From Roseburia sp. 831b (GTDB lineage: Bacteria; Bacillota; Clostridia; Lachnospirales; Lachnospiraceae), in contig NZ_CP135162.1 of NCBI RefSeq assembly GCF_001940165.2, positions 1,229,501-1,293,500 of the forward strand: a stretch of DNA of 64,000 nucleotides, in the 5' to 3' direction. Made by a program: the position numbers and the translations under genes. Shown piece after piece: positions 46,938 to 54,446 of the stretch. Positions within the stretch are counted from its first letter, which is position 1. Each line of letters opens with the position of its first letter. Under the pieces are notes generated by a model. The model saw only the letters and a program-made list of their open reading frames with translations, was not told the DNA's origin and did not search any database.

Positions 46938-47258
46938 TTATTCAGTTGTTGTTGTCAGTTTCAATTTATCTTCTACCGATTTTGCAAGACCTTCGTTTAT
47001 CACTGCAAGTGATGCCCGGAATTCTCTTCCAATACAATGACCTAATGTTTCTTTGTCCGCATACTCGTACATTGGGACCTCATAAAAATCTGTCATATTT
47101 CGAAACATCTTTTTTGTATTCTCAGAGGAATCCCCCGCAACAATCACAAGATAAGCTTTGCCGTCTTTGACTGCTTTCTCTGTAGAAAATTCGCCACTTA
47201 CGACACTGCCGGATTTTGCTGCAATCCCCAGCATGGATAATACTTTATCTGGTTTCAA
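46938..47258 (-). CDS. ylxQ: L7Ae/L30e family RNA-binding protein YlxQ
   Basis: A 106-residue protein of the L7Ae/L30e/S12e fold: [20 protein letters not shown] followed by [18 protein letters not shown]. The likely start is TTG with GGAAGAG upstream, inside the last 14 bases of ylxR. Binds structured RNA; exact target unknown. It is found between nusA and infB in most Firmicutes. Confidence 0.9.
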   Translation of the reverse strand: MKPDKVLSMLGIAAKSGSVVSGEFSTEKAVKDGKAYLVIVAGDSSENTKKMFRNMTDFYEVPMYEYADKETLGHCIGREFRASLAVINEGLAKSVEDKLKLTTTTE

Positions 47259-47532
47259 GCTCTTCCATCTCCTTTGTCAGCATCTCATACACTTCTTTTG
47301 GAATCGGCATCTTAAACGAGCGCTCTAACCCTTTTCCCTTGATTGCCTTTTGCAGACATTCCATGGATGGACAAAGATAAGCTCCTCTGCCATTTTTTCT
47401 TCCGGTTGCATCTAAGACGATTTCTTCTGAAGTTTCCGATGATGAAGTTTTTAAAACACGAATCAAATCTTTTTTGGCTTTCATTTCACCACAGCCGATG
47501 CACTGGCGCATCGGGATTTTCTTATTTGTCAT
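47245..47532 (-). CDS. ylxR: YlxR family RNA-binding protein (RnpM)
   Basis: A 95-residue protein with PMRQCIGCGEMKAKKDLIR at the N-terminus and GRKNGRGAYLCPSMECL, the DUF448 signature. YlxR/RnpM has been described as a modulator of RNase P in Bacillus. It lies 3 bases after nusA and overlaps ylxQ. Confidence 0.93.
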   Translation of the reverse strand: MTNKKIPMRQCIGCGEMKAKKDLIRVLKTSSSETSEEIVLDATGRKNGRGAYLCPSMECLQKAIKGKGLERSFKMPIPKEVYEMLTKEMEELETR

Positions 47533-47535
47533 CTT

Positions 47536-48693
47536 TTATTCTTCGCCGTCCTCTGAAAACTCTTCCTCTGTGTATTCTTTTTCTTCGTATTCACCATCTT
47601 CATAATATTCATCGTCTTCATAATCATTCTCATAATCCATGAAGTCACCGGATTCTCTTGCCTGAGTCTCGCTCTTGATGTCAATCTTAAATCCGGTCAG
47701 ACGTGCTGCGAGACGCGCATTCTGTCCTTCTTTACCGATTGCAAGCGATAACTGGTAATCTGGAACAACCACTTTTGCAGTTTTTTCTTCTGCATCTGCA
47801 ATAACGGAAATAACTTTTGCAGGACTTAATGCATTTTCAATCATCATAGCTGGGTTTTCATTCCAGGTAATGATGTCAATTTTTTCTCCGCGAAGTTCGT
47901 TTACGATTGCATTTACTCTGGCACCGTTCATACCAACACATGCTCCTACTGGATCTACATCCGGATCATTTGACCATACTGCAATCTTTGTTCTGCTTCC
48001 TGCTTCTCTTGCAATTGCTTTGATTTCAACGATACCATCACGTACCTCTGTCACCTCAGATTCGAACAAACGTTTTACTAATTCTGGATGTGTTCTGGAA
48101 ACAAGAATCTTTGGTCCTTTTGAAGTAGCTTTTACTTCTAAAATGTAAACTTTGATTCTTTCTGTTGGTTTGAATACTTCACCTTTTACCTGCTCATTCT
48201 CTGTTAAAATGGCATCTACTTTACCAAGGTTGATGCTAACATTTTTTCCAACGTAACGCTGAACAATACCTGTTACAACATCTTTTTCCATGCTGTAATA
48301 CTGATCATAAAGAACTTTACGCTCTTCTTCTCTGATTTTCTGTAAAATCACGTTCTTTGCATTCTGTGTTGCAATACGACCAAACTCTTTGGATTTTACT
48401 TCTACTTTTACGATATCTCCTAAATCAAATTTGGAATCAATCATTTTTGCATTTGCAAGACTGATTTCCATGATTGGATCTTCTACGGTCTCAACAACTG
48501 TTTTCTCCTGGTACACATTGAACTCGCATGTCTCCGGATCAATATAGACCTTAACATTCTCAGATTTTCCAAAATGGTTTTTGCAGGCTGTGACAAGGGA
48601 ATTCTCAATTGCCTCAAGCAAAGTGTCTTTGCTGATATTTTTCTCCTGCTCTAAAATATTTAACGCTTCTAACAATTCGTGGTTACCACTCAT
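47536..48693 (-). CDS. nusA: transcription termination/antitermination factor NusA
   Basis: A 385-residue protein: N-terminal RNA-polymerase-binding domain ([20 protein letters not shown]), S1 domain ([20 protein letters not shown]), two KH domains ([36 protein letters not shown]) and a very acidic, Tyr-rich tail (last about 33 residues). The acidic C-terminal repeats of E. coli NusA are absent, as in other Firmicutes. Confidence 0.97.
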   Translation of the reverse strand: MSGNHELLEALNILEQEKNISKDTLLEAIENSLVTACKNHFGKSENVKVYIDPETCEFNVYQEKTVVETVEDPIMEISLANAKMIDSKFDLGDIVKVEVKSKEFGRIATQNAKNVILQKIREEERKVLYDQYYSMEKDVVTGIVQRYVGKNVSINLGKVDAILTENEQVKGEVFKPTERIKVYILEVKATSKGPKILVSRTHPELVKRLFESEVTEVRDGIVEIKAIAREAGSRTKIAVWSNDPDVDPVGACVGMNGARVNAIVNELRGEKIDIITWNENPAMMIENALSPAKVISVIADAEEKTAKVVVPDYQLSLAIGKEGQNARLAARLTGFKIDIKSETQARESGDFMDYENDYEDDEYYEDGEYEEKEYTEEEFSEDGEE

Positions 48694-48739
48694 TTTTTTA
48701 TCCTCCTATTCTATCCTACGACACCAAAATATCTTCTTA

Positions 48740-49207
48740 TTAAAAATCAAATGCTAGACGAATGATTGCAATCTCTGACTTTTGAAATGTAAGTTCTTCT
48801 CCATCTTCTGTTTCAATGGTTACCGTTGCATCGTCATACGATTTTAGAATTCCATAAAACTCTTTCTCATGATTAATGGCACGGTATGTTCTGATTTCCA
48901 ATTCTTTTCCAACACTGCGCTTGTAGTCCTTCTCTTTCTTTAACGGCCTTCCAAGACCCGGAGAGCTGACCTCAAACGTGTAGGAACCTTCCACATAATC
49001 CTCACGGTCTAATATCTCATTCATTTCACGTGACACATCTGCACAATCATTTGATGTGATACCACCTTCTTTATCAATATAGACACGCAAATACCAGGTG
49101 CTTCCTTCTTTTACATACTCCACATCCACAAGTTCAAAATTTCTTTTCTCTAAGATTGGAGTAATCCATTTTTCTGTCGTTGCTTCATATTCTTCTCTCT
49201 TCGACAT
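48740..49207 (-). CDS. rimP: ribosome maturation factor RimP
   Basis: A 155-residue protein: NFELVDVEYVKEGSTWYLRV followed by IDKEGGITSNDCADVSREM and EVSSPGLGRPLKKEKDY, the RimP/YlxS signature. It acts in 30S assembly. First gene of the operon down to ribF. Confidence 0.96.
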   Translation of the reverse strand: MSKREEYEATTEKWITPILEKRNFELVDVEYVKEGSTWYLRVYIDKEGGITSNDCADVSREMNEILDREDYVEGSYTFEVSSPGLGRPLKKEKDYKRSVGKELEIRTYRAINHEKEFYGILKSYDDATVTIETEDGEELTFQKSEIAIIRLAFDF

Positions 49208-49263
49208 TTTTACACCTCTTTCCTATATTCAATTTTCTTTGGCTTTTCGCCTTTAAACGTGAA

Positions 49264-49292
49264 TTGAGAGAGGACCTTTGCCCTCTCTCAAT
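49264..49292 (-). other. leader hairpin upstream of rimP
   Basis: Stem TTGAGAGAGG / CCTCTCTCAA with loop GCAAAGGT in the untranslated leader, about 25 bases after the promoter -10. Role unknown; no T-run follows, so it is not a standard terminator. Confidence 0.55.
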
Positions 49293-49316
49293 CTAATCAC
49301 CGTGTTATCACATAAT

Positions 49317-49345
49317 AGGATATCACGTCTTTGTTTAAAATGCAA
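49317..49345 (-). promoter_or_regulatory. promoter for the rimP-nusA-infB-ribF operon
   Basis: Minus-strand TTGCAT (49340-49345), 17-base spacer, TATCCT (49317-49322), about 110 bases before rimP. Confidence 0.75.
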
Positions 49346-49373
49346 GTGTTTCTGTTATTTTATCTTAAAAAAA

Positions 49374-49522
49374 ACAAAGCGCTTCGTCCGACAGTTTATA
49401 ATCTATCTCAATCCAACTCTTAATCTGGTATTTTTCCTTCTCTGATATGTTTCCTCCATATGTCTCCACTCATTATAAATGCCTTCATCATTTTCGTTAA
49501 GCATTTCGTAATATTTCTTTTT
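49374..49522 (-). pseudogene. internally deleted fragment of the toxin N-terminal domain
   Basis: Read on the minus strand this stretch encodes KKYYEMLNENDEGIYNEW and, after a junction, GNISE/KEKYQIKSWIE-like sequence with broken frame. It is a diverged copy of the toxin gene at 51228-51304 and 51495-51565, with the roughly 190 bases between them missing. The junction falls in similar GGAAGAAACTTAT / GGGAAACATAT tracts. It begins directly at the stop of the next gene upstream. Confidence 0.85.
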
Positions 49523-49729
49523 TACTTTAAATACCCTTGTCTAACCAACTCCTGTAGAATTTTTTCTTTCTTTTCATTATGTCCTAATTTTACCCATGAA
49601 CTGTGTTTTACGTCAAACATCTCTATTTCCTCTAAATGTTCTCCAAAATCATTGTCTTCAACCATTTTTTCAAGGCAATATGGACATTTTGCATTTAGAA
49701 CATTTTGCATGTGTAACAATTAATTTCAT
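49522..49729 (-). pseudogene. small cysteine-rich gene broken by one extra A (possible orphan immunity gene)
   Basis: The open part encodes a product starting near NAKCPYCLEKMVEDNDFGEH, ending LVRQGYLK. In the frame of an ATG at 49729 the peptide is MKLIVTHAKCSKCK and then stops; removing one A from an AAAA run (49687-49690) joins them into a 68-residue protein with a CxxCxCxxC zinc-type site. The alternative is a short protein starting at TTG 49719, which would lose the first CxxC. Position after a decayed toxin tip suggests an immunity gene; no family recognised. Confidence 0.6.
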
Positions 49730-49749
49730 TTTTTCTACCCATAATCAAT

Positions 49750-49938
49750 CTCCTATTGGTCAAACCCAAATAATGGATTAGCTTCACCAGTTCTTAATCA
49801 TGTCCCAGCCTCTAGATTTACATCACAAATATATTTAGGTGTATTTGGCAATGCAAATTTATTCTGTATTTTCTTGACCGTTGTTTCTTTTTCTTGTTAA
49901 TGAAATGGCAGATATCACTTTATAGTTCTCTTCGACTA
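49750..49938 (-). pseudogene. decayed C-terminal tip of a second toxin
   Basis: Minus-strand translation gives fragments VVEENYKVISAISL in one frame, then KKIQNKFALPNTPKYICDV, NLEAGT, stop, LRTGEANPLFGFDQ in another. The pattern LPNTPKYxxDVNLEAGTxxRTGxANPxFG resembles the end of exported toxin domains that I remember from clostridial polymorphic toxins. At least one frameshift and one stop interrupt it. It lies immediately after the immunity gene, the place of an orphan toxin module. Confidence 0.6.
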
Positions 49939-49939
49939 C

Positions 49940-50386
49940 TTAATCAATATAATCTTCAAATTTATAGGAAAACAAAAGCGATTTCTCTTTATTTAGCATC
50001 ATAATCAATTTAGAAAAATACCATTCAAAATTAGTCAATGAATTTTTCTCTTCCCCTATTGTATTTCGATTAATATCAATTGAAATAACCACTTTTTGCA
50101 CATTTCTTGCCAAAAGTGATACACCATGAGACGTACCCTCATAAAACAAATGAATTCCAACTAATTCACCCTTTTGTTGTTTCACCACTAATATTTTTTT
50201 AAGTTCCTCATAAGAAATATTATCTTCCTGCCAGCAAAAATCCTCATCATCTCCAATAGGTAAATATTCTATATTACCCTTCTCATTGTGTACAGTCCAC
50301 CCCCCATTACACAACAAATCTACTAAAAGAGTAATGTCTCTTTGTTCACATATACAATTTAGTTCTATCATTGCTTCTCTCGCCAT
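49940..50386 (-). CDS. probable immunity protein for the adjacent toxin
   Basis: A 148-residue acidic soluble protein (MAREAMIELNCICEQRDITL at the start, FSYKFEDYID at the end) with no recognised family. It starts 12 bases after the stop of the toxin gene with a GGAGA site, the usual position of an immunity gene in polymorphic toxin cassettes. It is intact although its toxin partner is frameshifted; keeping immunity while losing the toxin is a common outcome. Function is inferred from position only. Confidence 0.6.
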   Translation of the reverse strand: MAREAMIELNCICEQRDITLLVDLLCNGGWTVHNEKGNIEYLPIGDDEDFCWQEDNISYEELKKILVVKQQKGELVGIHLFYEGTSHGVSLLARNVQKVVISIDINRNTIGEEKNSLTNFEWYFSKLIMMLNKEKSLLFSYKFEDYID

Positions 50387-50398
50387 AAGTCGTCTCTC

Positions 50399-51972
50399 CT
50401 AATCTAAAATTTCAGTAAAAGGAATTCCCTTTTTTGTAAGCCACGTTTTTATTGAATCTGGAATAGGTGTATTAGAAAATATTTCGTATGATGCCTCATT
50501 TTGGGTGGCAATTCGCAATCTATCTCCCATATCAGACTTAAATTTAGCTAACTTATTGGGATTATTCTCTAACATATCCCAATATTGTCCTGATTTAGCC
50601 TCCCACCATCGATTACCAATACCACCATCAAAGTCACGTCCACAAACAGTGAACGAACCATTTCCACCAATTTCGTTTGTTAGATAATCCTCAAAATCGT
50701 GTCCTATTAAACCTTTTGCAGAATTACTGCCGCCCCCTGCAGCCAGACCTTCTTCTAACCCTTTTACCGTTTCAGCTGTTTCGGCTCTTTCTAGCCCTTC
50801 AGCTGACTTAGCTATCTCTGCCCCTTCTCCAGATTCAAACAATCCATTGATTGCTGCTGTCTGTGCTGCTAACGATGCCGCATACCCACTTCCATATGCA
50901 ACCGGATTCTGACATCTTGCATTTTCCATGATACCGCTTAATGTTGCATTCTTCACAGTCTGTTTTTCTTCCATCTCACAGGCCATGCTGTCACTCCAGT
51001 CTATCACGTCTGTCAGAAACGGAATTGCATCTGTTGCGCCAAGCCAGAATCCATTCCACTTGCTTGTCTTATTATACAAGGCTGCCATCATCTGGTATTC
51101 CTTGAATTCTTCCACGGACATCTGATTTCTTATGGTTGCCGCTGCTGTCGCTGTTTTACTGTTCAAAAGTTGATTTGCCTGTTTATTTTCTTTAAAATAC
51201 TTATCTATGTATTCTTTTGCAACTTCAAGCTCTTCGTCCGACAGTTTATAATCTGTCTCAATCCAGCTCTTAATCTGGTATTTTTCCTTTTCTGATATGT
51301 TTCCCTTGTCAAAAGTATCCTCATATATGGTACAGATACCTTGTAAGGTATTTCTGCATACACTGCTCATCGGTGTGCTGCTGTTATCAATGGACAGTTG
51401 TTTCAGTTCCTGCAATGCCGATTCTGCCATTGTACGAACCTGATTGCCTCTGATGAAATAATTTGCTGATGCCGCATCTATTTCATCATAAGTTTCTTCC
51501 ATACGCCTCCACTCATTGTAAATGTCTTCATCATTTTCGGCAAGCATTTCATAATATTTTTTCTGACATTCGTAATACCATTTTAAAGGTTTGCTGGTAT
51601 GCTAGACCATGACGCATTCTTATCTGCTAATGCATCATGGTCTAGCATATCCTGCTTTGCAGCCTCTTTTCCATCCAGAACATCACTTCCTATGATATTT
51701 CCGCCTACGGCTTCCATCAGCCTTGAAAAGTTCCTGCAGTCCTCCATATCCATCTCATTTGCAATTTTCATGGATTGTAAAACGGTAAGGTAATCGCTCA
51801 CACGCTGTTTTAGTGCATGGAATGCTTCGCTTTCTATTTCGGAATCCTCGATAAACTGATGAAATGCATTCCAGACTGTTTGGATACTGTCATTATCCTG
51901 TTCAAACATCAGCAGCATTTCATTACACTGGCTTATCATTGCATCCGGTTTTATTACTGAATTATAATTCAT
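50399..51972 (-). pseudogene. LXG-like type VII secretion toxin with nuclease-like C-terminus, split by a frameshift
   Basis: Two open frames belong together. The first (51583-51972, 129 residues) has AFHQFIEDSEIESEAFHALK followed by QRVSDYLTVLQSMKIANEMD, the helical start of LXG-like clostridial effectors. The second (50399-51547, 382 residues) continues the helical domain (YYEMLAENDEDIYNEWRRME), a spacer rich in Ala/Glu/Gly, and a C-terminal toxin domain of about 100 residues with CGRDFDGG and RWWEAKSG, the D...ExK pattern of PD-(D/E)xK nucleases. The total length is one base short of 525 codons. No start codon with ribosome site precedes the second frame, and no slippery heptamer is present, so a one-base loss is likely; a sequencing error is the alternative. 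Confidence 0.75.
51601..51646. repeat. near-perfect inverted repeat at the toxin frameshift
   Basis: Arms 51601-51618 (GCTAGACCATGACGCATT) and 51629-51646 match at 17 of 18 positions around a 10-base loop. It lies within the toxin reading frame, about 15 bases before the point where the frame breaks. Confidence 0.9.
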
Positions 51973-51984
51973 GTCACGCTCCTT

Positions 51985-52296
51985 TTAATTGTTGAGAGGA
52001 CGTAATGTTGGTCTGCTGTCCATGTTCTCCTCCAACAGTTCAGCCTGCATTTCATCCAGCTCCTTGAAGCGTAACCCCAGATTTTTAATTGTTCTATCCT
52101 CCGCCTCCACTGCATCTCCTAGTAAATCAATCAGATTTTGCGATACATCAAACGCTGTTTTTGAATATCCTGCGCCTTGAATCGTGCTTTCCGTATCAGA
52201 ATGTGATAAGTATCTCGGTTCAAGATCTCTCGCTATTGTAAAGCTCTGTTCTGCGTTCTGCTCCACTGCCTCCATATTCACTTGTATCTGTGCCAT
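51985..52296 (-). CDS. WXG100-like type VII secretion partner protein (TIGR04197/Lap1-like)
   Basis: A 103-residue helical protein, MAQIQVNMEAVEQNAEQSFT at the start, with a central turn (STIQGAGYSKTAFDV) and a C-terminal helix carrying FKELD, an FxxxD motif like the export motif of LXG-associated partner proteins (Lap1/DUF3130). The start at 52296 follows AAGAGGAGA. It ends 12 bases before the toxin, as expected for a co-secreted chaperone-like partner. Family assignment is by remembered pattern. Confidence 0.72.
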   Translation of the reverse strand: MAQIQVNMEAVEQNAEQSFTIARDLEPRYLSHSDTESTIQGAGYSKTAFDVSQNLIDLLGDAVEAEDRTIKNLGLRFKELDEMQAELLEENMDSRPTLRPLNN

Positions 52297-52362
52297 TTTC
52301 AGTCTCCTCTTGCTTTTTCTGCTCTTCCTTTTCCTCTTGTCTCCTTTTTTCTTTACCAAGAT
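52220..52362 (-). pseudogene. 3' part of the helical partner gene cut by the insertion sequence
   Basis: From the IS end, the frame reads LGKEKRRQEEKEEQKKQEE and runs to a stop at 52220. Deleting the IS and one target copy joins it in frame to the 5' part at 54115-54338, giving a 118-residue protein. The end would overlap the Lap1-like gene by 77 bases, which is long, so an earlier stop in the ancestor is possible. Confidence 0.65.
52353..52362. repeat. 10-bp target site duplication, left copy
   Basis: TTACCAAGAT, identical to 54115-54124 at the other end of the IS. Confidence 0.9.
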
Positions 52363-52382
52363 TAGGCGCTTGCGAAACGCCA

Positions 52383-52410
52383 AAAGCCGCATAAATACGG
52401 CTTTTTTTGT
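52383..52410 (+). terminator. terminator hairpin at the IS left end
   Basis: AAAGCCG / CGGCTTT stem followed by TTTTG on the plus strand; on the minus strand it is followed by TGG and fewer T, so it mainly blocks transcription entering the IS. Confidence 0.6.
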
Positions 52411-52422
52411 TGTTAAAATAAA

Positions 52423-52492
52423 ATATCTCCTCAAGGTTTATGGTAAAATAGAGTTGTGAGAAACTATCAACCAATCCACCTAAAGGAGATAT
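52423..52492 (+). promoter_or_regulatory. fold-back of the transposase ribosome-binding site
   Basis: ATATCTCCT (52423-52431) is the exact complement of AGGAGATAT (52484-52492), which contains the Shine-Dalgarno of the transposase. A TAAAAT -10-like box (52444-52449) lies between, so only transcripts entering from outside carry both arms. Confidence 0.55.
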
Positions 52493-52498
52493 ACCTAC

Positions 52499-53956
52499 AT
52501 GATAACACATAAACAGCTCTCTTTGGCAGAAGTTTTTGAAGATTGCCAAAATAAATTCGACAACGACAAATACCAGTTCCTTTCTCTTCTTGATGAAGCC
52601 ATTAACCTTGATGAAATTGTTCCTGTTTCTTTTGTTACTCATTTTCATGCTTCAACCGGAAGACCTCGTAAGCACCAGCTTTATCCAATGCTTAAAGCTT
52701 TTCTGATTCAGCGTATATTCTCAATCCCGACTGATATGCTCCTAATCGTTTTCTTGAAATACTCTCAGGAATTACGTGATTTCTGTGGCTTTGATGTTGT
52801 TCCTGATGCCTCAAAATTTACCCGTTTTAAACAGGATTTCCTGATGGACTTACAATCTATGTTCGTTCACATGGTTGATATGACCGAACCGATATGCCAA
52901 AAACTTGATCCTCATCTGGCGGCTATGACCATCTTCGATACCTCTGGCATTGAAGCCTGGGTGACTGAAAATAATCCAAAATACGCAAACCGTATTATCA
53001 AGCAGTTAAAGGCTTTCAAGAAATCCCATAACCTTGATGATTCCTATGATCCTTATAAGGCTGCTTATGGTTCCATGCCTACGCATGCTGCTTCCAATCA
53101 GGCAATCCAGCAGATGTACATTAATGGACATTTCTGTTACGCCTATAAGTTTGGCATTGTAACCAACGGACTTGGTATTGTCCGTGATATCACTTTCTAT
53201 AACAAAGAGTTCCTAAAGGCTCATCCGGATATCGTTGTGGAAAAGAAATCTGACTCTCCTGATGAGGATAAATCTCTTGCCGATTCAAAAGCCCTGCTTC
53301 CTGTCCTGGTTGATTTCTTTCAGAAGCATCCGCTTATCGCCCCTAAGACTTTTCTTGGTGATGCTGCTTTTGACACGATTGAAATCTACAAATCTCTTTT
53401 CGGTGAAATTGGATTTGAAAAAGCATTTATTCCTCTCCGCGTTAAACTTTCTATGGAAGATAACGGTTATACCATCAACGAAAATGGTGTTCCCTGTTGT
53501 CCTCATGATCCTTCGCTTCCTATGAAAAGAGAAGGTAGTAAATCACACTTAAAAAGCAAAATTCCCACGATGAAATTTGTCTGCCCGAAAATGAAATGGG
53601 AATACAATAAAGCAGATAAAACAAAACGCCGTGTATGCCATTGTGATAATCCCTGCACAACATCTTCCTGTGGAAGAATGATTTACGTTTATCCCGAAAA
53701 GAATCTTCGTGCCTATCCCGGAGTGGAACGGGGGTCAGACGAATGGGAAGAAACATATAAAATCCGTGTAAACGTTGAAAAATCTATTAACCACTTTAAA
53801 GACAGCTTTTGCGTAGCTAATCGTAAAACCCAGAACGAAAAAACGCTTCATGCCGATTTACTTTTGGCTGGCATAGCTCAACTTGTTACAGTAATCGTTG
53901 CTGATAAAATTCATCAACATCAATACATCCGAAGTCTTAAGCCTTTGATTGCTTAA
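52499..53956 (+). CDS. IS4-like DDE transposase
   Basis: A 485-residue transposase with the DDE plan: first aspartate in TIFDTSGIEAW (about residue 146), second in FLGDAAFDT (about 283), and the signature YKIRVNVEKSINHFK, which fits Y-(2)-R-(3)-E-(6)-K of IS4-related enzymes exactly. An N-terminal helical DNA-binding part and a Cys-rich insertion (CHCDNPCTTSSC) near residue 380 are seen. The frame is intact, so the element may be active. AAAGGAG precedes the ATG. Confidence 0.9.
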   Translation: MITHKQLSLAEVFEDCQNKFDNDKYQFLSLLDEAINLDEIVPVSFVTHFHASTGRPRKHQLYPMLKAFLIQRIFSIPTDMLLIVFLKYSQELRDFCGFDVVPDASKFTRFKQDFLMDLQSMFVHMVDMTEPICQKLDPHLAAMTIFDTSGIEAWVTENNPKYANRIIKQLKAFKKSHNLDDSYDPYKAAYGSMPTHAASNQAIQQMYINGHFCYAYKFGIVTNGLGIVRDITFYNKEFLKAHPDIVVEKKSDSPDEDKSLADSKALLPVLVDFFQKHPLIAPKTFLGDAAFDTIEIYKSLFGEIGFEKAFIPLRVKLSMEDNGYTINENGVPCCPHDPSLPMKREGSKSHLKSKIPTMKFVCPKMKWEYNKADKTKRRVCHCDNPCTTSSCGRMIYVYPEKNLRAYPGVERGSDEWEETYKIRVNVEKSINHFKDSFCVANRKTQNEKTLHADLLLAGIAQLVTVIVADKIHQHQYIRSLKPLIA

Positions 53957-53980
53957 AATTGAGATTTTATAAATTTTTCT

Positions 53981-54008
53981 GCTTCATACTAACTATGAAG
54001 CCTTTTTG
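53981..54008 (+). terminator. terminator of the transposase gene
   Basis: GCTTCATA / TATGAAGC stem with loop CTAAC, followed by CTTTTTG, 24 bases after the stop codon. Confidence 0.75.
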
Positions 54009-54039
54009 TCATGCCCTAAATGAATGACTGCCACCTTCC

Positions 54040-54070
54040 ATTCCAAGAATCCTGCATTGCAGGATTCTAT
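54040..54070. repeat. perfect palindrome GAATCCTGCAATGCAGGATTC region inside the IS right end
   Basis: A 10-bp-arm palindrome (GAATCCTGCA / TGCAGGATTC) lies about 50 bases inside the IS right end. With the end-proximal ATTGCGAA / TTCGCAAT hairpin it makes two adjacent stems; a transposase-binding or insulating role is possible. Confidence 0.6.
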
Positions 54071-54107
54071 CCTTGTTTTCAATCAAGATTGCGAACTTGT
54101 TTCGCAA

Positions 54108-54338
54108 TTACCTATTACCAAGATGCACTTTGATTTCATCATGCCAGGATTCCTTTTCCCGTTGGAAAGATGATAAAATAGAATCTCTTCTGTCAATCAA
54201 TTCCTGCATCCTTTGATTTACTCCCGCTCTTTCTCTTAACAATCCGGTCTGCCTGCGCATTTGTCTCATATCGTAGTCTGATTCTTCCATCACTTGTGAC
54301 AACAGGCGCATCTGATCTGCAATCTCATCTAACTCCAT
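54108..54338 (-). pseudogene. 5' part of a helical partner gene cut by the insertion sequence
   Basis: The open frame has 76 residues (MELDEIADQMRLLSQVMEES and a coiled-coil-like QRMQELIDRRDSILSSFQRE) and ends in two codons made by the IS end. The native sequence up to LG continues in frame at 52362 on the other side of the IS, for a reconstructed 118 residues with a Lys/Glu-rich tail. AAAGG upstream supports the start. Gene order (helical partner, Lap1-like, toxin, immunity) suggests a second type VII secretion partner. Confidence 0.75.
54115..54124. repeat. 10-bp target site duplication, right copy
   Basis: TTACCAAGAT, identical to 52353-52362. Confidence 0.9.
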
Positions 54339-54446
54339 TTCTTAACCTTTGCGTTTATATTTTCCTGCTTTTTATAATCAATTTATCATTTTAATCTACT
54401 ACCATAATGGGATAGGTCGAATCTCGTCGATACCTGTTCCATGCTT

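Larger units (their letters stand above)
52363..54114 (+). mobile_element. IS4-like insertion sequence, 1752 bp
   Basis: One transposase gene bounded by imperfect inverted ends: left TAGGCGCTTGCGAAAC and right end read inward TAGGTAATTGCGAAAC, matching at 13 of 16 positions. A 10-bp duplication TTACCAAGAT flanks it, a length typical of IS4-family elements. Removing the element and one copy restores an interrupted reading frame, which confirms the borders. The left end carries a terminator hairpin and a fold-back that can mask the transposase ribosome site in read-through transcripts. Confidence 0.9.

Noticed and set aside
51583..51600. Programmed -1 frameshift to join the two toxin frames
   Set aside because: The stop region AAC CTT TAA contains no X XXY YYZ heptamer in the right phase and no stimulatory stem directly downstream; a mutation is simpler.
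52220..52648. A 142-residue minus-strand ORF running from the IS into the toxin partner region
   Set aside because: Its first two thirds are the reverse strand of the IS left end; only the last part belongs to the interrupted partner gene.
53957..54114. Independent terminators of a gene upstream of the toxin partner
   Set aside because: The hairpins lie inside the IS borders set by the target duplication, so they belong to the IS.
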